From the NCBI GenBank assembly GCA_025602915.1, contig JAHLJZ010000022.1:186001-250000 (forward strand): 64,000 nt of DNA, in the 5' to 3' direction. Each line of letters begins with the position of its first letter. Within the stretch, counting starts at the first letter, position 1. The DNA is from Paraphysoderma sedebokerense (lineage: Eukaryota; Blastocladiomycota; Physodermatomycetes; Physodermatales; Physodermataceae). A program made the position numbers and the translations under genes. This document shows positions 38,974-49,961 of this stretch, one piece after another. The notes beneath the pieces are model-generated. The model saw only the letters and a program-made list of their open reading frames with translations. It did not search any database and had not been told where the DNA came from.

Positions 38974-41110
38974 ATGGCCAAGTTTCGAAAGTACATGCTG
39001 CTGTTCCAATTTTTGGCTATGGCGAGTGCAACAACAAATTTGGTTTGGTTTAATTCGTCCACGTCTTGGGAGAATTACCTCCTCAATACTGGTGAAATTT
39101 GCAGAGGAGATACTGTTTCTTTAGCCAGTAATACGAACGTTTCCATCGCGGGAAGAGCGAGGGCAGAGTCGATTACCTTTGAACCTGGTTCCTCTATCTT
39201 TTTCGAAAGTGGTTCGACTTTGGAATTGCTTCCACATAACATGTCGGCAAGCGAATTCATTAATTGTTCAGTTCCAACACCGTATCCCGCATCTTTGCCA
39301 AGTGTCGTATTTTCGACTTTAAGTAATCGTGTTGTGCAAACTGGAGTTGAATTCAACTTTACTTACCCCGTCGCAAGCATCTTCTCGGACTCCAACGGTG
39401 AAGTGTTGAAATATCAAGCTAATTATTCGTGGGATGGAGTCACATTCACCGCAATACCTCAATCTGGGTCATGGATTCAATTCAATGCTTCAAACGTCTT
39501 TAGCGGAAAAGTCACCAACTTGAGCTTTGCCAATAAGACTGTCACAGTTCGACTTTATGCCATCAACAGTGCAGGCAGCGCGTATTCCTCGTTCAGCTTG
39601 TCGATTCACAAACGTCCTCCAGTATTGAAATCTAAAGTCCCAACTCTTGTGGCAGATATCAACAGATTTTATACTTCTTATAATCCTTCAACTGGTGATA
39701 TACTTGGTGCTACATTTGTAGACCCCGATGGCGATAACTTGACTTATTCCTTCAATAATTTACCCGATTGGTTGGTCGCAAAGGAATCATTCTTGTCTTA
39801 TCCAATCGTTCTCCAAGGTACACCGACCGCTGCTCATATCGGTAATACCACATTCCAGTTTATCGCGACGAACTCAAATGGTACTTGGTTATCTACCAAT
39901 ATAAATATATTAGTACAGCCAGTTGATAGTGCAGGTGGAACTGGAGGCACTAGTAATAGTAATCTTCCCTCGGCGAAACCCATTCCGCCAGGTAAGTAAG
40001 AGAGGGGACCAATATATGTATCATATACACTAACTAACACCATTTTAATTCACAGCTGTTGGTGTGGTGAACAGTACTCGCGTTGTCAAAGTTGATCCAT
40101 CCACATTTTACTACCCCAACGGTGACTCTCTTATCTATGTCGCGACACTTCAAAATGACTCTGCCCTACCACCTTGGATCAAATTTAACGCGACCACCTT
40201 GTCTTTTACCGTCACCAACCCATCGGAACAACATATTGGTGAATATCAAGTTAAAATTGTTGCGTATTCTACAGTAAACGGTCAGGCAGTTTCGTCTAGC
40301 ATGAAATTAACGGTAGACCGCTCCACAGCCCCTGTCAACAAAAAAGTTATTGTCAATCAACGCGTTTCAATCGGTGCCCCATTCCAAATGTCAATTGATC
40401 CCGACGTATTCGTAACTCAAACGGGAGAAGGTATCAATTTCACAGTCACAATGAAAGACGCAAAACTCGATAGTTGGGCTCCATACGCTGGTAAAGCTGA
40501 CTGGTTAAAATTTACTCCCGCAAAAAAAGCATTCACTGGTACCCCTGGTGTGATGGATACAGGTGGATTAATCGTGAATATTACGGCCACAGATGCAATC
40601 AATGGGTTATCATCGTCTACTAGTTTTGTCGTGATAGTAGATGGATTTGGTCCGATTAAAATTGGTGTTTCAGCGTTAGGTTCTATCGCTGGTATCCTCA
40701 CTTTTATATTTTTCTTTTTCTTTGATAAATTCCTCTTCACACATCCTCATTCGGTATTGACTAAATTGGGGTACTGTCAACGACGTATGATTGATTATCG
40801 AAATAAGATGGAAGATATGATTAAAGGTATGGCACCTAAAGATGCGAGAGCTACTGAAAGGACTTTGAAGAGTTTTGACGATCGGTGGCAAAAAGTTTTA
40901 AAAGCTCGTGGAAAATGGGACTCGGTGGATGCGCTTGAAGCTAAGGGACAAAAAGTTTCGAAATCTAAAGACGTGGGAAACTCTGTTGACGAAGTGAATG
41001 CAAAGCAGGAGAAAGATGTGAAAGCAAAGGATAAGAGGGGCCCTGCTAATGGTGAAGAAGGGAAAGGGCCAAAGAAAGCCGCAAAGCTTAGAAAGGCATC
41101 CATGAATTAA
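38974..41110 (+). CDS. Type I membrane protein with dystroglycan-type cadherin-like domains
   Basis: Two exons (38974-39991, 40056-41110) give 690 residues. The intron has a textbook ACTAAC branch site and TTCACAG acceptor. A signal peptide (MAKFRKYMLLFQFLAMASA) leads to an N-glycosylation-rich ectodomain. It contains repeated CADG/Ig-like beta-sandwich units, visible from the recurring pattern LPDWLV...LQGTP...FQFIATNSNG, LPPWIKF...YQVKIVAYS and WLKFTP...FTGTP...VNITATDAING. One helix (GVSALGSIAGILTFIFFFF) precedes a basic, Lys-rich cytoplasmic tail with predicted helix. Fungal Axl2 has the same ectodomain type and marks bud sites. Homology to Axl2 itself is not established, and a cell-surface or cell-wall-sensing role is inferred. 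Confidence 0.82.
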
Positions 41111-41395
41111 AGTAACTGTGATTAGAGTTGATAGAGTTGAAGAGGATCGAGAGTGAGTAATTTGAATTTATTAGTCTTACTGCAATATTATAAATAAGAA
41201 CCAACATAGAGGTAGAATAGATTTTTATTTTTTATCTTAAACAACACCGGTTGACGGGATCGGTTTCATTAATAATTGAGAGTCCGTTGACCCAGAGTGT
41301 ATATTTCGTCCCCAAAAACCAATCATACATCCCATTCTCATTTACCACACAACATGCAACATTATAATTTAAAAAGATCAATTGTACTCAAATAA

Positions 41396-42918
41396 TCATT
41401 TCCCACTTCCTCCCGCCCCAAACCCCACATCAACTCTGGTCTCTCCACTCTCACCTCCAACTCCATGTACACATCCCACCAACCCTTCTCCCCGCGTCCC
41501 CTCAGGGCTCTCAACGCCGCAACATTCCCCATCGTTCCTTCGAAACACCAATTCTTGATCATTTGTATGAACAGGTAAACAACTTTGCTTTTCCAAAACT
41601 AATATTCTATACGGGACTTTACAATTCCTTGAATTCAATTTCGGGTAGTAAAATCTGTAAACACCGTACCCGAAAATCAAACCAATAAGTCCACCAAAGA
41701 ATACATCTCGATCGGTATGTTTGTTATCCGTTGTTCTCTATTCATCAAAACACCATGATTAACATTCACAGGCCACAATAAAAATCAGAACATAAAATTC
41801 AAGAAAAAAAGAAAAAGAAAAAGAAAATCACAAACCGAAATAGCAATTAATATAGCTCCACAGATAGGTATCAATGTCAAAAATCCATGAAAACTTCTCG
41901 ATTTACCGTTCGCGTATAACTTTACCGCACCGGCATAATAAAAGGATAAAAATGATAACCCCGCAAAAGCGAGGGAAGCGTGACCGGATGGAAACGATTT
42001 ACGACCGTCTTTTACGACGGTGGGATCACCAGTACAAATTAAGTCAGACGTGGATGGAGGTAGAGGGAGTTGAGGCTTGTGAAGGGTAGAGGAAATGTGG
42101 TGAGTTAGGGGCAAAAAGAGTGAGGGAGTGAGAGAGTAAAAAGGGAAACTAGATACTAACTTTACAACGATCTAAAAAATCGGGTCTTAATTTTCCTGAT
42201 GTCACTTTTATAATCTGCGTTACCAACACAGTCGCCGCACAAGCCAAACAAAATGCTATTCATTGACCAAAAACATTAATATCCACCATACCATTCAAAT
42301 TCAATTATCGCGCGTACATTTAACATGCATAAATACAGTTCAAAGAAAATGTTCATTCAGATTTCTAAATTTTGAAGTAAAAGAAAAATAAAATTGAAAG
42401 CTACAAACCTATTAACCCGATGGTTAACTCTTTCTTAACTTCCTTCTTTTTAATCAACGTCGAAATCGCAATAATAAGTACAACAGGAATAATCACCGCA
42501 TAAACCTAAACTCAAATCTATTAACCATCATCCACTCTTTCAAACTTCCAACTCAATGATTCAAAAGAAAACAAAAGAGAAATGAAGAAGAGGGATACCC
42601 TACAATCAACATCGACATGGGTACTGTATCGTGTGGTTTATATCTATACTGAATCGATTCATCCGTTGGAAACACTTGCCTACACGTACCGACACCATCG
42701 CAAACAGGAGAGGCGAAACAAGAAAAAACATGATTAAACCCAGACCATCCAAAATAAACAAATAAATTTGCTATAACAAACCGCTCAAACGGTTGAGCCA
42801 GTTCAATTAAACCGGCGGTTAACCCAATTAATATAAGAACTAGTAAATCGGTGGCTACTGTCACCATGAATTGACGTGGTTTGTACCATTCTTTATATCG
42901 GGTCCATAGTTGTCGCAT
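41396..42918 (-). CDS. PAP2-type lipid phosphate phosphatase (paralogue 2)
   Basis: Same family as the gene at 34.5-35.9 kb. It begins MRQLWTRYKEWYKPRQFMV, followed by a helix (DLLVLILIGLTAGLIEL). A segment carrying ESIQYRYKPHDTVPMSMLIV follows. The catalytic blocks are C1 KVTSGKLRPDFLDRCK, C2 GRKSFPSGHASLAFAGLSFL and C3 SRTTDNKHTDRDVFFGG, the last split by an intron exactly between Ser and Arg as in paralogue 1. The tail KVPYRILVLEKQS diverges and ends in a Gly/Arg-rich stretch. Five or six short introns interrupt the gene. It is an intact-looking duplicate whose active-site residues are all present. Confidence 0.9.
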
Positions 42919-42994
42919 TGGTGAGGTTGGGAGAGATAAAAGCTATTATGAGGGATACGATTGAGTTATGGAGGGATACTAGCGCGCAAAGTTT

Positions 42995-43035
42995 AGCGGA
43001 TTGAGGATCGAGGATTGAGGATGGAGGATGGGCGA
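42995..43035. repeat. Short degenerate GGATTGAGGAT-type repeat
   Basis: Several overlapping copies of GATTGAGGAT/GGATGGAGGAT lie head to tail, just upstream of the second lipid phosphatase start. The purine-rich plus strand is probably simple-sequence expansion in a promoter. Confidence 0.5.
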
Positions 43036-43234
43036 GGGGCGAGATGTTGGATAATGGATTATCACAATTCACAAACAAAAACGGAAAAAAGAACTGTATA
43101 GTGGTGGTTGAAGATTGGAGATCGAAGCGTTGTAACATTCAAATATAGTTAACTGCTTAGCGAGTCGTTCAAGTCGAAAGTGTGACGTCAGACTTTCACG
43201 ATCGTGTGACTGGAGCGGAACCACAATAGTCATC

Positions 43235-43432
43235 TTACTCGAAAAAAAGAATACTTAACTCGGCTTTGATCGCTTCTTCACCATTCGGCCAATCAGATCG
43301 TTCTCGACATTGTTGGATGGTAGTCGGCCCTGGATCATTTTCAAGGATTGCCGCTATAGCATGGTAAGTATGGATAATCTGATCACAGTTTGTCCGATTG
43401 CCCGTAATTCCCAAGATCCTCGAAATGCTCAT
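43235..43432 (-). mobile_element. Fossil fragment of a Ty1/copia retroelement (pol, upstream edge of RT)
   Basis: A short minus-strand stretch reads DPGPTTIQQCRERSDWP, then EEAIKAELSIL. This is the conserved block just before the reverse-transcriptase core of Ty1/copia polyproteins (the DWP...EAI..E pattern). Only about 65 residues survive. No terminal repeats, integrase or RNase H remain nearby, so it is a small, old, broken remnant. Its age cannot be estimated from a fragment this size. Confidence 0.45.
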
Positions 43433-43716
43433 TAATATTATATCTGTGGTGCCAGCGCTGGACTTACCGCTTTTCGTTATGATGGACTGTGTGGTGATGT
43501 TGGAGGTTGGCGGGATAATTTTATTGTGCGGTTGTTAATTTGTCGTTTCAAATAAGATATTGAGAGTTCGGAGTAGAATGTGAAGAAGCATTTTAATTAT
43601 ACAATTAGGGAAATTTACAAGTGCATTAGGAGTTATTAGGAATTATCCAGTTATAGAGCCGTAAGGTAAAGTACAACATTAAATAAACGGGTATCGTTTC
43701 AATTTCATTGAGAGTC

Positions 43717-44583
43717 TTACTGTCTTTCAATTCGCGAAACTTCATCTCCTCGAGCCTTCGACAAAACCCTCTCCAACGATTCCTCCAATACATTTAAATC
43801 CACCAATCTACTTAACCTATGATCCCCACCTTTCACCAACGTGACCCTCACATCCTCTGTCTCCACTTTTTCCGAAATACTGACAGCCTCGGTCCAATCT
43901 ACATCTAAATCATTCAACCCATGAATCAATTCTATAGGGATGGTTCCGGTTTTGATGGGATAGTTGAGGACCCAATTTTCTCCACTTTTTAGTAAGTTCC
44001 ATGGAATTTTTTAGAATCCTGTTGTAGAGTACCGAGAGGGTCGAAGGTACATTCCATTCGAGGATTCTAACTGTCTAGCTTGAGATTCCGGAATTTCAGA
44101 CATGAATTTTTGTGTAAAATGAATGCTTCCACCGATTCCTATAATTCCTTTGACTCGACCGTTCCTTTTATTCAGTGAACTTTGAGTTGGTTTCGTTCCA
44201 GGTTTAGAGTACCACCGGGACGCTAAAATCAAGCTCAACCAAACACCCATACTGGAAGCTACAATGACTATATCTCGTTGATTCAATATATCCCGCCATA
44301 CAGTTTCTAAATCCTGAACCCATTTGGTGACTGTGATTTCTGCCAGGTCTCCGCTCGAGGAACCTTGACCGAAATGGTCGTAGGCGAGGAACCCGTAGCC
44401 TTTGGATTTGGCGAAAGAGTAGAGTCGTTGTGCTTTGAGAGAGGTGGTGAAAGTGGAGTATAATCCTGGAACAAAAAGGATGGTAGGGTAGGTTAATTTG
44501 GTTGAAGAGGATTGGAGGAGAGTATAGGTGAGGTAGGTTGTGGGAGTGGTGAAATATTTTTGCAGCTGGAATGGAATGGACAT
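43717..44583 (-). CDS. ABHD10-like alpha/beta hydrolase carrying an in-frame TAA
   Basis: ABHD10-type serine hydrolases are mitochondrial depalmitoylases or esterases. The frame starts MSIPFQLQKYFTTPTTYLTY and shows ILFVPGLYSTF (oxyanion region), FLAYDHFGQGSSSGD and the nucleophile elbow VIVASSMGVWLSL (Ser in A-S-S-M-G). It continues with the acid loop ELIHGLNDLDVDW and the catalytic His in GGDHRLSR. One TAA at 44011-44013 interrupts an otherwise continuous frame of 289 codons, at a position where relatives have a tyrosine (GVYNV-like). Homology continues on both sides with no shift. A 66-nt GT-AG interval around it could be called an intron, but that would remove conserved residues. A recent nonsense change, read-through, alternative splicing or a base error are all open. 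Confidence 0.7.
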
Positions 44584-46909
44584 TGTGCTACTCCTGCTTC
44601 TGATGCAGCGAATTTGGACCCTGATTCGAATTCTCCCTGTGGAGACGGGACGATACGGAGAGAAGGTACCCTAAAATGGCATAGATTATGGAAATTTTCA
44701 GACTTTGGCACAATTTTGTTCACAAAATAAAATTTTAGTAGCGGCGGGTTGAAATTATTTAGGTTTTGCGCATCCGGACGAACAACGGCATGATCCGGAC
44801 AGTTGGCGGCGGCACTGATTGAGTATACACCACTGAAAATTTACTGAATTCGCTTCATGACATTGAATGAAAGCCCACTCACAACTTCACAACGAGAGAG
44901 AACGTTATTGGAAGTGTAAAGTTGCGCTGCTTCGGTGCTATTTCTGGAAACCGTAAGAATGCAGTCCCTGACCGATTCGGGCATCTCTAAAATTAGGACA
45001 CCAGTTCTGCATTGCAATTGCTTAACGAGAAATAAACCACATCTCTTACGCGGAGTTGTAACAGCTAATTATGCAACGGCACCCCAAAGAAGCGTTATAG
45101 GTCAACAATATAGCTGATAACAAGCAACAAAATTAGCAAGGATTGAGCTAAGCTGTGATAAGTGTAACGTTGGGCAACGGGAATGCTAATGGAGGATAAC
45201 GGGACAACGAGGGTGCTGATGATACAGCGTTAATTTCATGGTGTGGCTTTCGCACCTGAACAAGAGATAATAGCAGTGCTAATTATGAATATTGAACATA
45301 ATACTTCATTATTTTGGCAATTCAACGAGTGAGGAGAGACGTCTCGAGATGCTGATGTGATATTGATGATCAATGGATGAGAAGACTTATCAGTGTGGAT
45401 CAGTGCATTGAATTTCGAAAAGGGGATGAATGATGAACCTGAGACATTGGATTTGCTTATTGTTGATTGTTCCACCCCGATGAAGAGACAAGTTTGAGGT
45501 GATTCTAAATTCATCGGAATCACGAAACACATTACACTGACACAGCTTCTACTCAGTTCGGATCAAGACTGGATCAAGACATCCGCTGGGGACACTAGTT
45601 TAAAGTCGGGCGACAAAAAATTCACAGCAATCGTGGGGGAAAAAGCAAATGTTTCACAGTCGCCCAACGGCCTGAAAATTATTATCGATTGGTGTTTTCT
45701 ATTTTTGATTTGAGTGATATGGAATTGTGGGATGAATGTTTTAAATTTCAATCAAGAGATCAGGGGGAGATAGGCGCAAGATGGGCAACAACTGAGTGCG
45801 GCACTGTGCGGCATGTATGAAATTTGAATAAACAATGTAGCCAATGATTTCAACGTGGAGTGGGCACAGGGGGGTTTTGGGCTGTTTTGGGGGATTGTGA
45901 CTGGATTGTGCCACAGATCCGCAGAGATGTTCTGGATTGCGAACATGTCCCCAGATCCGAGAAAGCAGATGAATATAATAAGCGCATGGGAAGGAGGGCA
46001 TGGGAGAACGCGGCACAGAAAAGCAAAGTCCGCGCGAGATGTGATTTGAGGGCATGTTTCAGCTGAAAATACAGGGTAGGAAAGAATTGGCTGAAACAAG
46101 GACCGATACCAGTTGCAAGAGGGTCCAAGGGAGGAAATTCATATTAGTATTGTGTGTTGTGGGGAACGGAAGCTTAGGGTAGATTAGCGAGAGCGGAGAT
46201 TGAAGACTTCAAAGGACTGAAACCAGGGAGTGCATCCGCATTGTATCCATTCTTTATATCATCCGACCCGATGCGAGACAACGCGGGTGCGCTGAAAGGG
46301 AATGAATCAAGCGATGCAATTAAGCGAGTGGCTGAGGAGGGAATCAGGCTTGCCGTTGTATGGGGCCAATATGGGCCAGATGCCGCACGCTGATTGGACA
46401 GCACGCGCGTTCCCCCCCAATTCATGACATTGGACAATCGGTTATATCTAGTGTGGATCTATTGTGGATAATAGAGTGTATATTAGCCAGATAATGGATA
46501 TTGGATCTCATAGATGAGCCCATCGCATCGCATCTATGGCCGAGAGCGGGCCAGTCAGCGCATCCCCCTGCGTTGCCCACCCCCCCGCGATGCCCGATGC
46601 ACCGTGAGACAGTCTGCGGCAAGCCCGAGCAGCCCGGGGCGGAAAGGCACAGAATGGCAGAGAGAGGGCATTGGGGTTGGAGGGAAATATGCGAAATGGA
46701 AAGGAGGCTGAAATGGAATAGCAAGGGATGAGATTGGAAAGAATGGAACAATGGACAATGGGGAGAGGGGAAGAATTGCATTCCGTGCGAGTATATGAAG
46801 ACACGCCTTCCCTGCTCCGTTCCCTCTTACGCTCCCGGCCGGCCTCCCTCCCTGCTGCATCCCTACTACATCTACAACTACATCTACTACAACACCTGCT
46901 CGAGTCACA
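44584..46909. other. Long upstream region of the Sfp1-like gene
   Basis: About 2.3 kb without a recognisable gene. The right part, about 46500-46900, is markedly GC-rich, with C-runs and purine/pyrimidine strand bias. This keeps many meaningless frames open on both strands. A direct repeat, GGATCAAGAC twice, lies at about 45558-45580. I interpret most of it as an extended promoter and leader, typical of fungal transcription-factor genes. Confidence 0.5.
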
Positions 46910-48644
46910 ATGGTAAACATGACATCGGCCTTTGCTTCCTCCTTCTACGAACCCTACCATCCACCCTCCTCCATCGAGTAAGTTGGCTTCTCTCCCTTCT
47001 TGTCCCCGCACCCCCTTCTTGTCCCCGGCTCGCCTCGCTGGAACTCTCTTGTTATGTTCCCGGCGATGCTACTTCCATTCCCCTTGTCCATGAATGGCAT
47101 TCGTCCACAGTGTGCACTCTTCTTTGCCATCTGTATTCTTTTCTTTCTGTGGCCTTTGCATCGGCCCTGCATTGCGGCATTGCAATAGCATCCCCCCCGG
47201 CTTGCGTGCCTTGGCATGCACCTGGTCCTTCCTTCCTTTGACCGTGCAAATTTTCGATGCAATGGATATCGGCCTTCGTCCCTTTTCTTCCTCCTCGGAG
47301 GTAAATTCGTCTTGGCCGCACTCCCTTCCTTTTGTCATTCCCTCAAAACAACCCGTTTGTTCCCGCGGCCCTCTCCGTGTGCTTACCTTTTGCCCTTCTC
47401 TCCCTTCCCCTCGTCCTTTTGTCCACCTCATTGATAGTGTCGACGATGATGTCTATTCCCGTCTGCTATGCCTCGAAGCTTCATTCTGTCGGGACTTTTC
47501 CTGCTGCGGTTTGGTGCTATCGGACTTGTACGAACTATTGGAACACTACGAAGAATGTCACATTCACATTGAAGATCTCGAGTCAGATCCTTTGCTTGCC
47601 GGTGTCGACATCTCCACATACACTTCTTATGCTTCCTACTCCGCTGCGTCCGTCCCTTCCAAGCGTCAATCTCAACAGAAACCTGTGACAAAGTTTGACT
47701 ACAGCTCGGCAAAATCTTCCTGCATTCAAACTGATTTACTGATCAAGAAATCGACCCAATCCTTCCCTTCCCCTCCTTCTTCTCGCTCCACTTCCCCCTC
47801 GCCTTCAACCTGTGGATCGCCCAGAAAACGATCCTACTCTTCAACCTTCTCGGACGATTCCTTTGACTCTGATAATTTATCAGCCTTTTCTAATGTCCTC
47901 GTCAAATCTGGTTATGGTGGTTCCACATGCAACATCAACAATGTGTCTTTTGGTGCCGAAACTCCTTCTGCTCGTGATGGCCCTGCTCATTATCAATCGT
48001 CTTCCAACACCCAACTCGTCTCTGAAGAAGAACTTCGACTCAACCTCTCCTCTCTTCAACCTGAACGCCTTTCCATCTCTCATGCCTCCGCTGCCCCAAA
48101 TACCGCCGATATGCCAACCCCTCCCCCATCCCGTTCAGGTTCCCCACCCCCAATGGCTACTTTCGCCCCCTCATCTCAAACCTCTTCCAACAACAACAAG
48201 TCGTCGTTGTCCTCTCAATCATCTTCTGCTCCTTCGCAGTCAACCATCACCGACATTGATGCCCTCATCCCGTACCCCCCTCACTTGCTCCAACCATGCC
48301 CTGAAACCAAACGATACCATTGCCCCGCCGACGGTTGCAACAAATCTTACAAGAACCTCAACGGCCTGAAGTACCATATCGGTCATCACCACACCTCACC
48401 GGAATGCTCCAAGAACCTGTCAAAGCCCCACAAGTGTTTAGTCGACGGTTGCACCAAAAGCTATACCAGTCTCGGAGGTTTAAAATACCACATGTTACAT
48501 GCCCACAGCCACCAATGGGAAGGTCAAGGCAAAGAAAGCGTCGAGGTCAATCGATCGTATTTCGAACAAAACAAGCGACGAAGAATGGAAGGTGGCATGT
48601 CTGGCAGTGGCTCCGAGGAAGAATACCACGTCGAAGTCGAATAA
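46910..48644 (+). CDS. SFP1: Sfp1-like C2H2 zinc-finger transcription factor
   Basis: Sfp1 activates ribosomal-protein and ribosome-biogenesis genes under TOR and PKA control. Two exons (46910-46977, 47438-48644) give 424 residues. Exon 1 starts MVNMTSAFASSFYEPY in a good ACAATGG context and ends at a GTAAGT donor. The 460-nt intron closes after a long pyrimidine tract at TTGATAG. The N-terminal block FCRDFSCCGLVLSDLYELL then HYEECHIHIEDLE is the fungal Sfp1 signature. Two fingers near residues 316-343 and 354-380 read CPADGCNKSYKNLNGLKYH and CLVDGCTKSYTSLGGLKYH. The middle is Ser/Pro-rich and disordered. Orthology to yeast Sfp1 is by motif; JAZF1-like proteins share the finger type. Confidence 0.85.
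46978..47437 (+). other. Long first intron of the Sfp1-like gene
   Basis: This is the 460-nt intron between the 68-nt first exon and the conserved second exon, several times the usual intron length here. It is C/T-rich throughout, with a tract of almost pure pyrimidine before the acceptor. One plus-strand frame stays open through it by chance, which could mislead gene prediction into an N-terminal extension. Confidence 0.65.
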
Positions 48645-49961
48645 ATCGAAACGACTAGAACGGAAAAAATCATATCACGGTTCCTTTTGGACCGCAAGGG
48701 AAAAAAAGTTAATTTTACATAGAAAACCTGATCCTTCGTTATGATCCCCCCCTTTTTCAATCCTTTACAAAAGTTTTCATATGTCCAAAAGTTCTTTTGC
48801 TTTTTCACTTAGATTCCTTCAAATGTTTAATTATCACCGATTTATAGAATTGTCGCAAAACCTTATTTTTATTTCCTTACATTGTCATCCTAGCTTTTGT
48901 TGACAAAAAATTTCTTTATTTAAATTCCTAGCATATAGCCTCTATTTGACATTCCCTCTAATCACCCACATAAGTTATGTACCTTTAGCTTTTACATTTA
49001 GTTGGAACCTCATCATACCGTTTGATTTGGACTTTTTAAATTTTTTTTTCATTTTAAACTCTTTTATTCTCATTTCGGCCGTTTTATTGCTACCTCTACC
49101 TCAAAAAAGTTTATCAGTTAAGTATAACTGATAGGAATAGTCTTAATCTGATACCGAATGCTTTTTGGTTTGCCTGGCGCTGCAAAAGTCGTTTTATTTT
49201 TTTTTCTACCCCATGTTTCATTGTTGATTTGTATTACTGTTGCTGATGATTGTATCCCTCCTTGGGGATTGAGTTGTGAGAAAAAGATACAGAACTATGC
49301 GTCTGGAAAATAATACTGCATAATAAAAAAGGAAAATTTTAATCATCAAAGATATGATTGCAATACTCGTCCCCAGTGTGTACTTTGCGATTGAATTGAT
49401 ACATTTGTCTGTTTACAGAACTGCGGACTCAAATACATCGGGGTATAGACTAAACCAGACGATCTGGTTTTCCACATCTCGATAAGACACCGGACAGATG
49501 ACGAAGAGCTACAGCAGTGCGCCATATCTATCCTCTTCTTCGATGGTATCTTTAAAACTATATAATTCATTTCATTCTATACATTCAATCCATTTCATCG
49601 TTCACACTTCAGAGCAGTATCGTAGGACACTGGTAAAACTGAAAATCGCGGGCTCGTGTTATGGCCAGAGGCGGTCACGGAAAGCGAACTCAACCCGAAA
49701 ACGAAGCTTCACAAATGCCCACAAATTGAATTCTCGATTTCCCGAATCGTTTAAACTTTATTCATTCATTTACTTAAACTTTGAATCCATTTCCAAATGA
49801 ATCAATAGTATCCGTATCACCGCTATCCCCTCCCGTACTCTTTACTATTCTCGTAGTCTGAATACCCAAAACAGTGAAGCTTTGTTTTGTTATACGTAGA
49901 CACGGTTTTTGGTCTTTGATTACTTTTTTATTTCGGATACAATTGGTGGTTTAGTGTCGTC
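48645..49961. other. Intergenic region, AT-rich 3' flank of the Sfp1-like gene
   Basis: About 1.3 kb. The left half is strongly T-rich, with TTTTTATTTCC and TTTTTTTTCA runs that fit a long 3'-UTR. The right half should carry the ALG5 promoter. No gene is seen on either strand. Confidence 0.5.

Noticed and set aside
45741-46128. Several overlapping open frames on both strands
   Set aside because: All three minus-strand frames and two plus-strand frames stay open together, which reflects GC-rich, stop-poor composition. None has a motif or splice context.
46422-47431. Large overlapping frames around the Sfp1-like leader, including a 516-codon reading that begins at 47094
   Set aside because: The part before 47438 is the pyrimidine-rich intron left open by chance. 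The conserved Sfp1 block begins only after the acceptor, and exon 1 at 46910 gives a natural start.
47094-48369. Second long plus-strand frame of proline and leucine content across the Sfp1-like exon
   Set aside because: It is the shifted shadow of the Ser/Pro-rich coding region. The zinc fingers are only in the chosen frame.
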